In this document: in pieces, positions 1-8,231 of the stretch
Numbering within the stretch: the first letter of the stretch is position 1
How the letters are laid out: each line of letters opens with the position of its first letter
Source: an uncultured Campylobacter sp.
Lineage (GTDB): Bacteria; Campylobacterota; Campylobacteria; Campylobacterales; Campylobacteraceae
Assembly: GCF_938030145.1 (NCBI RefSeq)
Contig: NZ_CALHGM010000003.1
Coordinates: 35,686-99,685 of the forward strand
Direction: 5' to 3'
Length of the DNA: 64,000 nucleotides
Translations under genes and position numbers: made by a program
Notes under the pieces: model-generated
The model's database searches: none
Told to the model about the DNA's origin: nothing
The model's input: the letters and a program-made list of their open reading frames with translations, nothing else

Positions 1-1455
1 ACTACGCCCAAGGAGGCCTTCGAGTTCGCGCATGCGTTTTTAAATTTTAAGCTTATCGCGACTTTTTTGGCGCTTTTGATCTTCGTCATCGTCGCTCTTA
101 GGCTTAGAGTGAGCCAGCGAGCGCGAATGAAGCTATGTCGCGCGATAAAGCTAGCCTTTCTGCTTAGCTTGCTCGTTTTTATCGCGCATACGGCATTTAA
201 AAGCTACGTAGCCAAAAGCTCGAAAATGCGCGCCAGCATCATAATCGCGCTAAATAAAATTCCGATTTATAACTTTGCTTTCGTTACGAAGGATTATTTC
301 GGCGCCGATTTTAAAAGTGTGCGCGAGCTGCAAGCCGGATACCAAAGCATTTACGCCTCGCATTCGCATAAAACCGCACCAAACCGCATCTCAAACGTCG
401 TTTTCATCATCGGAGAGAGCCTGCAGCGAAATTTTATGAGCCTATACGGCTACTATCTGCCCACTACGCCGAACTTTCAAGCGCTTGAGCAAAGCGGAAA
501 TTTAATTGCCTTTAGCGACGTCGTCTCGCCTGGAGCTAAGACCAACGACGTATTAAAATACGTGCTAAATTTCGGAAATTACGAGAGCGAAAAACAGCGC
601 CCGTGGAGCGCCAACCTCGACATCGTAAATCTCGCGCGGCTCGCAAACTACGAGACCTTTTGGATCAGTAACCAGGAGCGCTACGGACAGTGGGCGGTCG
701 CAAGCGGCGCGAGTGCGCAGATGACGGATCATTCGGACTTTACGAATCAAATCCCGGTTTACAAATACGCCTACTCGCTCGACGAAGTTATGCTTCCGAG
801 TATAAGAAATTTCAAATCCGGCGTGAAAAAATCGCCCCTTGCGCGCAAGGACGAAAGCTCCGCCGCAGAGGCGGGCGGCGCGCAGATGAAGGATAAATTT
901 TTCATCCTTCATCTGATGGGCTCGCACCCGAGCTACGAGTTTCGCTATCCGAAAAGCTTTGCTAAATTTAGCGCCGCGGACATCTCGCGTGAGCCACTTG
1001 ATGAGGGGCAGAAAAAAGAGCTCGCGCACTACCTAAACACCGTGGCTTACAACGATTTTATCGTAAGCGAAATTTATAAAATTTTCGCAAACGACAACAC
1101 GCTGATAGTCTATTTCAGCGACCACGCCCAGAGCCTTTATCAGTACCGCGGCAAGCTAATCCACGGCGGCATCAACCGCTTCACGCTCGAAATCCCGCTG
1201 ATTTTCATGGCGTCTGATAAATTTAAAGAGCAAAACGCTGATCTTTGGGCGCGCATCGCGGCAGCCAAAGACAGGCCGTTTTTAAACGACGATCTCATCC
1301 ACGCGATTGCGGAAATTTTAGAGATGACCGACCTCCCCGAGTACGATCCCGCTCGCTCGGTGATAAACGCGGATTTCAACGCCTCGCGTCCGCGCATCAT
1401 CGAGGGGGTCGATTACGATAAGGTTTACAAGCTGCAAAAGGAATTTGGCGAGTAA
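1..1455 (+). CDS. Phosphoethanolamine transferase (EptA/EptC-like), 5' partial
   Basis: Membrane-anchored alkaline-phosphatase-fold enzyme that transfers phosphoethanolamine to lipid A and, in Campylobacter EptC, also to other surface targets. The frame is open from base 1, so the true start lies outside the window; the TTG at 67 is only an internal candidate. Hydrophobic segments come first, followed by the periplasmic catalytic domain: GES near 403, a candidate nucleophile Thr in AKTND near 540, HLMGSHPSY near 910, and the metal-binding FSDHAQS near 1120 followed by HGG near 1160. The order and spacing fit the sulfatase/EptA family. The natural substrate (lipid A, FlgG or N-glycan) cannot be told from sequence. 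Confidence 0.85.
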   Translation, partial: TTPKEAFEFAHAFLNFKLIATFLALLIFVIVALRLRVSQRARMKLCRAIKLAFLLSLLVFIAHTAFKSYVAKSSKMRASIIIALNKIPIYNFAFVTKDYFGADFKSVRELQAGYQSIYASHSHKTAPNRISNVVFIIGESLQRNFMSLYGYYLPTTPNFQALEQSGNLIAFSDVVSPGAKTNDVLKYVLNFGNYESEKQRPWSANLDIVNLARLANYETFWISNQERYGQWAVASGASAQMTDHSDFTNQIPVYKYAYSLDEVMLPSIRNFKSGVKKSPLARKDESSAAEAGGAQMKDKFFILHLMGSHPSYEFRYPKSFAKFSAADISREPLDEGQKKELAHYLNTVAYNDFIVSEIYKIFANDNTLIVYFSDHAQSLYQYRGKLIHGGINRFTLEIPLIFMASDKFKEQNADLWARIAAAKDRPFLNDDLIHAIAEILEMTDLPEYDPARSVINADFNASRPRIIEGVDYDKVYKLQKEFGE

Positions 1456-2086
1456 ATTCGGTGAAATTTTGCGCCTTTTAGCTACGTAAAATTTCGCCTC
1501 TTAAAATGCGCTCTTATCGCAAATGCTCGCGCCCTAATTTAGCTTTCGGATGGGGGGCGTGTCTGCGTCAAATCTACGCTATCGCAAAGCTCTGCGGTAG
1601 AATTCTTGTGTTGCGAAATTCTGCTTAGCAAAATTCGGCTTTGTAAAATTTCAAAATTTGCGGCTAAAATTTCACGGCGTAGAATTTTCTATGCGTTCAC
1701 GAAATACAAAAATTGCGAAGCTCGTTCGAATAGCGAAATTTTGAAATTTAGGAATTTTAAAATTTGGCGGTATAAAAATTTATCCACGCGGCATGGAATT
1801 CTACCGCTCAAATTTCACGGCGCAAAATTCCGCAGTACAAAATTTATCGATAGAATTCAGCCCGCAATTTAAAATCTCAAAATTCCAAGCCGCGAAATTT
1901 TATGCCGAAGAATTTCATGCCCCAATCGGCACGGAGTATCTGCTGTCGAGCCGCGCATAAAATTCTACGCTTTAAAATTCCAAGCCATAAAATTTTACGC
2001 TACGAAATTTCACCGACAAAATTTTATGTCGCAAAACCCCGCGCCGTAAAATTTAAAAGCAGCTCTTGTTATAAAATTTCGCGAGC
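1456..2086. repeat. Gene-free spacer with a 15-nt-period AATT-core array
   Basis: No convincing gene is visible; the short open frames here have no SD and no recognisable motifs. AATT cores recur at 1601, 1617, 1632, 1647, 1655, 1668 and 1683, again at 1811, 1826, 1841, 1854, 1866, 1881, 1896 and 1911, and at 1961, 1976, 1991, 2006 and 2020. The spacing is mostly exactly 15 nt. Flanks are degenerate, often GCG or CCG before and TTC, TTT or TCC after the core, so this is a diverged periodic array and not an exact tandem repeat. It lies between two convergent genes. Confidence 0.7.
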
Positions 2087-3403
2087 TTAATTTACGCTGC
2101 CGCAGCGGTATTTGCCCGCTACGAAGGTGATTTTATCGCGAATTTTAGCAATCTGTCTTAGCGCCTCCGCCAAGAAATCCACGTCGCTTTCGTCGTGGAT
2201 GAACGAGAAGCTAACCCGCACCCAAGCGGGTTTGCGCGACATTTCGGTATCGGGTTGCAAGCCGAGCAGATCAAAGCCGTAAGGTGCTGCGCAGTCGCAT
2301 CCTGCGCGGGTCTGGATCTCAAATTTCTGCCCGAGCACTCCGGATAGCGCGTCCGCGGCGAGCCCTTTCATATTAAAAGCAAAGATCGGCACGCGCGGCG
2401 CGGTCAGATTGCCGTAAATTTCAACCTCAGGGATTTTTGAAATTTCGCTTATGAAGCGCCTGCAGATCGCCTCTTCGCGCGACTTGATCGCCTCTAGTCC
2501 CGCGCTTTTGCGAAGCTTTAGGGCAAGATAAGCTCGCACCAGCGCGATGATGCCCGGCGTGCCCGCTTCTTCCAAGCGCTCCTTGTCGATTATAAAGCGC
2601 TGAGTTAGGGCATCCGCGTATTTGATTGTGCCGCCCCCTGCGAACGTCGGCTCCTCGCCGCGCAAAAGCTCCTTTCGCACCGCCAAAATCCCGCTAGCGC
2701 CCACGCCGCCCAAAAGCTTGTGCGCGCCGAAAAACACTCCGTCGCAAAAGCCGAGATCTACGTTTTCGTGCGCGATGAGCGCGCTAGCGTCCACAAACAG
2801 CCGCCCGCCATGCGCTTTTAGCATCAAGTAAGCACGCTTGTAATCAAGCTTAAGCCCCGTCACGTTCGATGCTGCAGTAAGTACGCCGTAAATTTCGCGC
2901 CCTTTGTTTGTGGATAAAATTTCGCCCAGCCGCGCAAAGTCTATCAGCCCGCTTCCGTCCAGTGGCACGCGCACTACCTCGCAAAACCCCTGTCTTAGGC
3001 TAATTTCAACGGAGTGATGCTCAAAAGGCGAGATGATGAAAAGCGGCAGCTCTTTTAGGCTCTCGCGCCGCAAACTGAGCCTATCTCGCGTTGCTGGCGG
3101 CAGGTAGATGCCTAAAATTTCCCAAAGCTTCTTAATCGCCGCGGTCGCGCCGAATCCGCAGGAGATCAGGTAGTAGCGCTCCTCGCAGCCCAGAAGCTCT
3201 TTGATTTTGGCTCTTGCATTTTCGTAGTAATCGCTCGTGATCTCGGCGCTCACTCCGCCTGCGGAGTGGACGTTGGCATATGTTGCAAGCACGCGCTCGA
3301 TCTCCGCTTCTATAGGGCGATACGCGAGCCCCGAAGCGGCGAAATCGAAGTATTTGATCCCCTCTTTTAAGATGATATTTTCTTTGATCGTTTCAAAATC
3401 CAA
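2087..3403 (-). CDS. Class V aminotransferase (cysteine desulfurase-like)
   Basis: PLP-dependent fold-type I enzyme of the SufS/CsdA class, which take sulfur or selenium from cysteine or selenocysteine. Visible features are YFDFAASGLAYRP at the N terminus, a Thr/Ala cluster in CGFGATAAIKK, the PLP-lysine region GAHKLLGG, and a late Cys pair in RAGCDCAAPYG, which sits where SufS-type enzymes keep their loop cysteine. I chose TTG at 3403 because GGAG lies 7 nt upstream and a perfect TATAAT at 3428-3433 would make the longer TTG start at 3427 precede the transcript. That gives 438 residues. No suf or isc scaffold genes adjoin it, so the exact substrate is open. Confidence 0.8.
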   Translation of the reverse strand: MDFETIKENIILKEGIKYFDFAASGLAYRPIEAEIERVLATYANVHSAGGVSAEITSDYYENARAKIKELLGCEERYYLISCGFGATAAIKKLWEILGIYLPPATRDRLSLRRESLKELPLFIISPFEHHSVEISLRQGFCEVVRVPLDGSGLIDFARLGEILSTNKGREIYGVLTAASNVTGLKLDYKRAYLMLKAHGGRLFVDASALIAHENVDLGFCDGVFFGAHKLLGGVGASGILAVRKELLRGEEPTFAGGGTIKYADALTQRFIIDKERLEEAGTPGIIALVRAYLALKLRKSAGLEAIKSREEAICRRFISEISKIPEVEIYGNLTAPRVPIFAFNMKGLAADALSGVLGQKFEIQTRAGCDCAAPYGFDLLGLQPDTEMSRKPAWVRVSFSFIHDESDVDFLAEALRQIAKIRDKITFVAGKYRCGSVN

Positions 3404-3427
3404 AGCGCGACTCCAAAATTTTTGCAA

Positions 3428-3433
3428 ATTATA
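3428..3433 (-). promoter_or_regulatory. -10 box (TATAAT) of the class V aminotransferase gene
   Basis: A perfect TATAAT hexamer on the minus strand lies 24 nt upstream of the preferred TTG start at 3403. It argues against translation beginning at 3427, which directly abuts the hexamer. Confidence 0.5.
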
Positions 3434-3459
3434 TCCAAACTCGCTAAAATTACGCCCGC

Positions 3460-3466
3460 AAGGAGG
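3460..3466 (+). promoter_or_regulatory. Strong Shine-Dalgarno AAGGAGG without a standard start codon
   Basis: AAGGAGG is fully complementary to the 16S 3' tail. In the frame of the downstream gene the next possible initiator is ATT at 3472, five nt away. The first ATG/GTG/TTG-class codon is TTG at 3529, 62 nt from the SD and without its own SD. Confidence 0.45.
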
Positions 3467-3528
3467 GCGAAATTTACGAGTTAAAAGACACGGCGCGAAA
3501 TTTAGGCGATGTTGGTATCGACGCGATT

Positions 3529-4338
3529 TTGCAGTTTCATTTCGTATTTGACGAGATAGGTTGCATAAGCGGCTACGCGGACGTTTTCGAAGCGATCGAA
3601 AATGAAATTTTGCTCTGCTTTGAACACCTTAGCGAGCGCTTTAAATTCGGCGGCGAGTGTGAAGAGCAGATCAAAAAGGCGCTGATGAAATTCGCCAGAA
3701 GCGACCGCAAAAAGATCGGGATTTCAAAAATCTTGCCGCGATTTACAGCGCAAAAAATCACCGCAGATCTCATAAACGCGAAGTTTCTAATCACCGAAAA
3801 ATCAAGCGAGCAAAGAGCGCAAAAGGCCCGTAAAAACGACCGCCTACCACGCGCGCTGCGCCGCTACCATATCACCGACAAAGTCCATTTTAGCAGTAAC
3901 TTCGCGAGGTTTTGGTTTAGATTTATCGAGCCGAACCTGCCCGCGCTGCGCCGTGGCGAGATAGGGCGCGTGCTAAGTCTAATCAAAGCGGATTTCAACG
4001 CCTACGCGGGGCTTGGGTTTGAAATTTTAAGCAAGGAGCTGCTCGCAAAGTATCTAAATTTAGAGATTTCGCAAATTTCAAGCTTTTGGAACAAAGAGGT
4101 CGAGATCGACATCTACGCGAAATTTGAGAGCTTTTGCGTCGCGGGCGAGTGCAAATACAAGGAACGAAAAATTTCAAAAAACGTGCTAAATGAGCTTATG
4201 CTCAAATGCGAAAAAGCGCGCCTCGCGCCCAATCTGCTCGCGCTGTTTTCCAAAAACGGCTTTAGCGGCGAGCTACAAAACCTAAAAAGCGATAAAATTT
4301 TACTCTTTTCGCTCGAGGATTTTAAAATTTTACTTTGA
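3529..4338 (+). CDS. DUF234 / PD-(D/E)XK-like protein
   Basis: Function unknown. The C-terminal half resembles the DUF234 region found at the end of archaeal-type ATPases. It includes FARFWFRFIEPN, then a nuclease-like core with E-x-D in NKEVEIDIYAK followed by GECKYKERKIS, i.e. the acidic/ECK pattern of PD-(D/E)XK folds. No P-loop is present, so the ATPase half of the family is missing. The listed start is the nearest conventional one (TTG). The frame stays open upstream to 3448, and a strong SD suggests real initiation at ATT 3472, adding 19 residues. It is divergent from the class V aminotransferase gene. Confidence 0.6.
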   Translation: MQFHFVFDEIGCISGYADVFEAIENEILLCFEHLSERFKFGGECEEQIKKALMKFARSDRKKIGISKILPRFTAQKITADLINAKFLITEKSSEQRAQKARKNDRLPRALRRYHITDKVHFSSNFARFWFRFIEPNLPALRRGEIGRVLSLIKADFNAYAGLGFEILSKELLAKYLNLEISQISSFWNKEVEIDIYAKFESFCVAGECKYKERKISKNVLNELMLKCEKARLAPNLLALFSKNGFSGELQNLKSDKILLFSLEDFKILL

Positions 4339-4375
4339 ATACGAACGTAAAATAAATGATTATAAGGGAATTATC

Positions 4376-5206
4376 ATGAAAAATAGGATCTTGGCAGTAT
4401 CGTTAGGCGTGCTTTTGAGCTTAAGCTTGACTGGATGCGATAAGAGGAAAATAGAGGATATTCAAACAGAGGATTTTTATGTCGCCAATCCGGATAAAGC
4501 AAAAAGCGTCTCCGAGGCGTGCGCCCTAGCCGATCTATCCAAAGAATCGGCAGAGATTTACGACAACTGCGAACGAGCCGCGATGGCGTATTTTAAAATC
4601 TTCTATAAAAGTATGATGCAAGCGGCATCAAGGCAAGAGGTAAAGGCGCAAGATGAAAAACAAAAAGCTATGTGCGAGCGCAAAGAGGTGCGAAATACGG
4701 AATTCGATGTGGAATGCTTTCTGTTTCTAGCCGTCACGGGTTTGCCGATAAACTCTACAGCGCCTAAAAATAGGCTGACTTATCTACTGGAGGAATGCAG
4801 AAATGATACAATCAGCCCGAAATGTAGGCTTTTAAGAAAGGAGATAAAGTTTCTCAAGGAAGACCTTAGAATGAGCAAAGAAGAGGTCTACGAGGCATTA
4901 TCGAAAAAATTGCAAATCGTGATAAAAGACTATATTGATTTTTACGTATCGCAAGGTAGATTCGACGAAAATCCAAACAAGATAACAAGCATGACGGTCG
5001 AGCAGATAGCTCCAAACTCGATTAGCATAGGCACGACGAGCTATGTCAGCTGCTTTACTATAACCACAATCAATACAGGCAAAAACGCTAGTTTGGAGAT
5101 ACGAAAAGGCGCAAGCCAAAATGACGAATTCTGCATGGAAACATATAAATTGCCCGAAGTTGCAAAAATTCTAAATGAAAACGGCGGTGTTATTAGGCTT
5201 AGATAG
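4376..5206 (+). CDS. Putative lipoprotein, unknown function
   Basis: 276 residues beginning with a short basic signal peptide and the lipobox LTGC around residue 20, so probably lipidated and exported. The mature part is charged, mostly helical by eye, and carries several cysteines (for example CALADL, NCERAA, CFLFLAV, ECRNDT, CFTITT), unusually many for a lipoprotein. No family recognised. AAGGGA sits just before the ATG. It is a single gene, convergent with the dsb-like gene downstream, and a 14-bp hairpin follows at 5266-5302. Confidence 0.65.
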   Translation: MKNRILAVSLGVLLSLSLTGCDKRKIEDIQTEDFYVANPDKAKSVSEACALADLSKESAEIYDNCERAAMAYFKIFYKSMMQAASRQEVKAQDEKQKAMCERKEVRNTEFDVECFLFLAVTGLPINSTAPKNRLTYLLEECRNDTISPKCRLLRKEIKFLKEDLRMSKEEVYEALSKKLQIVIKDYIDFYVSQGRFDENPNKITSMTVEQIAPNSISIGTTSYVSCFTITTINTGKNASLEIRKGASQNDEFCMETYKLPEVAKILNENGGVIRLR

Positions 5207-5265
5207 CAAAATTTTATATTTTCAAATTTGATTACAAAGTCTTAAGAGTTTAATTTTAAAAACTG

Positions 5266-5302
5266 AAATTCCGCCGCTTGAAATTTTAAAGCGACGGAAT
5301 TT
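5266..5302 (+). terminator. Hairpin downstream of the lipoprotein gene
   Basis: AAATTCCGCCGCTT at 5266-5279 pairs with AAGCGACGGAATTT at 5289-5302 with one G-U pair, followed by a short T run. It lies between convergent genes, so it may serve both strands. The arms contain the AATT core common in this genome's spacers. Confidence 0.5.
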
Positions 5303-5413
5303 TATGAAATTTCAGCTCGCGCGGGCGGCTGTGCTGCGCGCGACTTGCGCTACCGCGAGCAAACTCGCGTTGCTCGCACACAAACCTCGCGCCCCAAATT
5401 CCGTAAATTTAGA

Positions 5414-6154
5414 CTATTTTTTCACCTTGATCACGTATGGCACCGATTTGATCACGCCTTTGGAAAAGAGCGTCTTGGTGTCCGCATACACGGCATCAAG
5501 CTCGGCTTTTGAGACGTCCGCATCGCTTACCTGCGCGTCCTTGTTATAGTATTTCTCGATCACGTCGATCGCGCCTTTTTGATCGCTCGGAGAGAGGGCT
5601 TTCAGCTGCTTTAAAACCAGCGCTGATTTGATAAACGCGCTTTTGCCGTGCACCGGCGCAAAGATCAATTTTACGTTGCTGTTGCGAAGATGCTTCGTGA
5701 TCCTTTTCATCTCCTCGGCGCAATACGGGCACTCCGGATCGCCCACGATGTAGGTTACGTAGGGGTTGTTTTTATCAAACGACTCGATATAGGCAAATCT
5801 CGCGGGATCTATGCTCTTTAGCAGCTCAAGCGCGGCGGCATCCCTCGCGTCCTTTAAAATTTGAGTTCTCATCTTAAATAGCGCCGCGTCCGCCGCGTCC
5901 GCGAGCTTGGGCTCCTCAGTTACTGCCACTAGGCTTTTGGCGTCGTCGCTGGCTAAAAACGCCTCTTTTTTATCGCCCGAGCGGACGATCAGCAAATTTA
6001 ACCCGTTTAGCGAGTTTAGTTTATCGATCGAGATGAGCTGAGCGTTTTTATCATTTAGACTTTGCTTTAGGTTTTTCACAAACTCCGCTTCGTTCGCATT
6101 CGCACCGAGCACAAAAGCTGCACATGCAGCCAAAACGTAGATGATTTTTTTCAT
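5414..6154 (-). CDS. DsbC/DsbG-like periplasmic thiol-disulfide protein
   Basis: Exported thioredoxin-fold protein probably involved in disulfide isomerisation or oxidation. It has a signal peptide (about residues 1-20), an N-terminal region of ~110 residues, then the active site CPYC at 142-145 in VGDPECPYCAEEM and the cis-proline motif SVPY near the C terminus. At 246 residues it matches DsbC-like lengths. A relative with CPFC is encoded at 37139-37852; both share the pattern KSAL in the helical insert. It is divergently arranged with efp across 88 bp. Confidence 0.8.
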   Translation of the reverse strand: MKKIIYVLAACAAFVLGANANEAEFVKNLKQSLNDKNAQLISIDKLNSLNGLNLLIVRSGDKKEAFLASDDAKSLVAVTEEPKLADAADAALFKMRTQILKDARDAAALELLKSIDPARFAYIESFDKNNPYVTYIVGDPECPYCAEEMKRITKHLRNSNVKLIFAPVHGKSAFIKSALVLKQLKALSPSDQKGAIDVIEKYYNKDAQVSDADVSKAELDAVYADTKTLFSKGVIKSVPYVIKVKK

Positions 6155-6208
6155 AGCTTCCCTCCCCTTAAAATTTCGCCAATTATATCAATTTAAAATA
6201 AAATTTGT

Positions 6209-6214
6209 TATAAT
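6209..6214 (+). promoter_or_regulatory. -10 box (TATAAT) of efp
   Basis: Perfect TATAAT 28 nt upstream of the efp ATG at 6243, with AAGGAG just before the start. Spacing gives a short 5' leader of about 20 nt. Confidence 0.55.
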
Positions 6215-6242
6215 CGCGCCCTATCAATTTAAGGAGAAATTT

Positions 6243-6809
6243 ATGGCTTATTCAATGGGCGATCTAAAAAAAGGTCTAAAAATCGAGGTGGACGGAATTC
6301 CGTTTAAAATCATAGAATACCAACACGTAAAACCGGGCAAAGGACCTGCTTTCGTGCGCGTTAAAATAAAATCTTTCATCGACGGCAAGGTGCTTGAAAA
6401 GACCTTCCACGCAGGCGATAAATGCGAGGCGCCGAATCTTGAGGAAAAAGAGATGCAGTATCTCTACGACGATGGCGAGGCGTGTCAGTTCATGGATACC
6501 GATAGCTACGAACAGATCGCGATCAGCGACGAGGATGTGGGCGAGGCGAAAAAATGGATGCTAGATGGTATGATGGTAAATATAATGTTTTACAACGGCA
6601 AAGCGATCGGCGTGGATGTGCCGCAGGTGGTGGAGCTTAAGATCGTAGAAACTGCGCCAAATTTCCGCGGCGATACGCAGGGCAGCAACAAAAAGCCCGC
6701 CACCCTTGAGACCGGCGCCGTGGTACAGATCCCATTTCACGTACTCGAAGGCGAGGTCATCCGCGTTGACACCGTCCGCGGCGAGTATATCGAGCGCGCA
6801 AATAAATAA
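6243..6809 (+). CDS. efp: Elongation factor P
   Basis: Binds the ribosome E/P site and relieves stalling at polyproline stretches. The 188-residue length is standard. KOW-like domain I carries the tip loop HVKPGKGPAF, whose central lysine corresponds to the residue modified in many bacteria; two OB domains follow, with the C-terminal signature around GDTQGSNKKPATLETGAVVQIP. Start chosen at the ATG after AAGGAG, not an upstream in-frame codon, because MAYSMGDLKKG matches the family N terminus. No EpmA/EpmB-type modification gene is nearby. Confidence 0.97.
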   Translation: MAYSMGDLKKGLKIEVDGIPFKIIEYQHVKPGKGPAFVRVKIKSFIDGKVLEKTFHAGDKCEAPNLEEKEMQYLYDDGEACQFMDTDSYEQIAISDEDVGEAKKWMLDGMMVNIMFYNGKAIGVDVPQVVELKIVETAPNFRGDTQGSNKKPATLETGAVVQIPFHVLEGEVIRVDTVRGEYIERANK

Positions 6810-6818
6810 CCCTCCCTG

Positions 6819-6846
6819 TTTTTGCGAAATTTTGATTTCGCAAAAA
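6819..6846 (+). terminator. Rho-independent terminator of efp
   Basis: A perfect 12-bp inverted repeat (TTTTTGCGAAAT, loop TTTG, ATTTCGCAAAAA) starts 10 nt after the efp stop and is followed by a T-rich stretch. Confidence 0.75.
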
Positions 6847-7040
6847 TTTCCTCTTTCTTTTGAAATTTATAAACTCCGAGCGATAAATTTAAACCGCGAC
6901 CGTCACGTAAATTTTAATTAAAATGACTTTTTGGATTCGCCAAAATGTGGGATAATTTAGTCTAAATTTTACTCAGCGCTGATTTTTGCAAAATTTAGGA
7001 TGGTTTTGCGATTAAATTTACGGATTTGAAATTTGAGTAT

Positions 7041-7080
7041 AAAAACGCCCGAAAGCAAATCTTGCGACCCGCTTTCGGGC
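7041..7080 (-). terminator. Rho-independent terminator of the SelW-like gene
   Basis: GCCCGAAAGC (7047-7056) pairs perfectly with GCTTTCGGGC (7071-7080). Read on the minus strand the hairpin is followed by GTTTTT and lies 7 nt beyond the stop codon of the selenoprotein gene. This supports the idea that the gene is a real transcription unit. Confidence 0.8.
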
Positions 7081-7086
7081 TTTGAG

Positions 7087-7323
7087 CTAAGCCATCTCTT
7101 CGATCAGCTTTAAAATTTCACCTTCACTTGGGAAACGAGGCCTAGCAAAATCTTTATTGAAGAAAAGCTTTCTGCCGTCAACTTCTACTAGAAAGTCTCC
7201 GCTGCCACCACCAGGGACCAACTCGACAACTGCATCCTTATAGACGCTTGTTATTTCATCTCTCACACGGAGAGCTTGCTGTCCATAAGATCAAGAATTA
7301 CAAAAAGTAATTACAACCTTCAT
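7087..7323 (-). CDS. SelW/Rdx-family selenoprotein with in-frame UGA
   Basis: Small thioredoxin-fold redox protein of the SelW/SelT/SelH (Rdx) family. From ATG 7323 the frame reads MKVVITFCNS, then TGA at 7291-7293 (codon 11), then SYGQQALRVRDEI and onward to TAG at 7087. Reading UGA as selenocysteine restores the family redox motif C-x-x-U, and the rest fits: VELVPGGGSGDFLVEVDG is the glycine-rich strand, and FPSEGEILKLIEEM the C-terminal helix. 78 residues with Sec. SD AAAGGA lies 6 nt upstream. A hairpin follows the UGA and a strong terminator follows the stop; selA and selB are in the same window. Conventional gene calling would miss or truncate it. Confidence 0.88.
7260..7293 (-). promoter_or_regulatory. 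Candidate SECIS element of the SelW-like gene
   Basis: After the UGA (7291-7293) and a 16-nt gap comes CTCTC, loop CGTGT, GAGAG (7260-7274). Distance from UGA to loop is 21 nt, and a G lies within the first two loop bases, as in the bacterial SECIS consensus. The loop shares GTGT with the FdhA element. Confidence 0.65.
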
Positions 7324-7475
7324 CTTTATTCCTTTCTAAAAAAAGTGCCACATTGTAGCCAAACTAGCTTAAATTTTAATATAAAGGCTCAATTTCGCGC
7401 GCCTCAGCATTTAAAATTTTTGGGCGAAATTTCGCAGTTTGCAAAGCTCTAAATTTTGCTGTCGCGGGCTTAAGG

Positions 7476-8186
7476 CTAGTCTTCAAATTTTAAAATTTCA
7501 TCGTAGCAAAGATGAAAATCGCAGCCGTGCGCATGGAATTTTTTATCGCCATGAAAGTGCCCGAAATACCACCGCGCAGGCCTTATGAGCTCAAAGATCC
7601 TCTCTAAATACTCAGACGTTTTATCGGGGATACTTTTGCCGCACCAAAGGTATTCTTTTAAAAATTTCATCGCAAACCCTGGCGCCGTGTGGCTCAGTAC
7701 CGCATCGATCCGCCCGCCCACGGCGATAAAATCGCGCGCATTTTGCACCGCATAGCTAAACTCCTCCTCGCTCGGAATCTCGCGCGCACCCACCAGCTAA
7801 GCCCCGGTATCCGATGCGCCTTATCGACGCTAAACGTGCCGCCGAAGCATAAAAAGCCGCCCCGCTATCTCGTAAATTTCGCCGCGTCGCAGCCAAAATA
7901 TGTTTTTGTCGCCCACGCCCACGGTGCCACCAAATTTCCGCTCGCGCGGCAGCTCATCCAACATATCGAAATTTTCGTGATTTCCGTCTATGAAAAGAAG
8001 CGTGGCGGGGAAATATCTTTCTATATTTTTGCGCGCCATAAACTCATCTATCCGCTCGCTCCAAAACAGCCCGAAATCCCCAAGCACGATGACGAAATCA
8101 TCGGCACTAAGCCCGCCCGCAAAGGCTTTGTTCGTGATTTTGCCGATCTCGTTTATTCCGTGTGTATCGCCGCAAAGATATATCAT
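7476..8186 (-). pseudogene. Metallophosphoesterase, two compensating frameshifts
   Basis: Calcineurin-like phosphoesterase. The N-terminal part from ATG 8186 (SD GGAGAGG) has MIYLCGDTHG, LGDFG and FIDGNHENFDML, the metal-binding motifs; the C-terminal part has LSHTAPG and WYFGHFHGD. Between them the frame breaks. Near 7850 one base appears extra, and the next frame encodes GGTFSVDKAHRIPGLSWWV, exactly the family's conserved middle. In the CGCGCG run near 7782-7787 two more bases appear extra, returning to the original frame at REIPSEEEF. Either the gene is inactive or the sequence has base errors; +1 and +2 changes so close together make sequencing error or a repaired frameshift both possible. 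Confidence 0.75.
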
Positions 8187-8231
8187 ATTCCTCTCCTTTA
8201 ATCTGACTCGCCGCGCTTTGCCACAGCCCAT

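Noticed and set aside
565..1029. Open frame on the minus strand within the phosphoethanolamine transferase gene
   Set aside because: Antisense to a well-supported catalytic domain; no SD or recognisable motif.
1776..1790. TTATCCACG as a DnaA box/origin
   Set aside because: A single box without cluster, AT-rich unwinding element or dnaA/dnaN neighbours.
1456..2086. CRISPR array
   Set aside because: The period is ~15 nt with degenerate units; there are no 25-40 nt exact repeats or unique spacers, and no cas genes.
1606..2090. Two short open frames on the plus strand (1606-1872 and 1902-2090)
   Set aside because: They lie within the AATT array, have no SD and encode Lys/Phe/Ile/Ser-rich text that follows the repeat, so they are by-products of the repeat.
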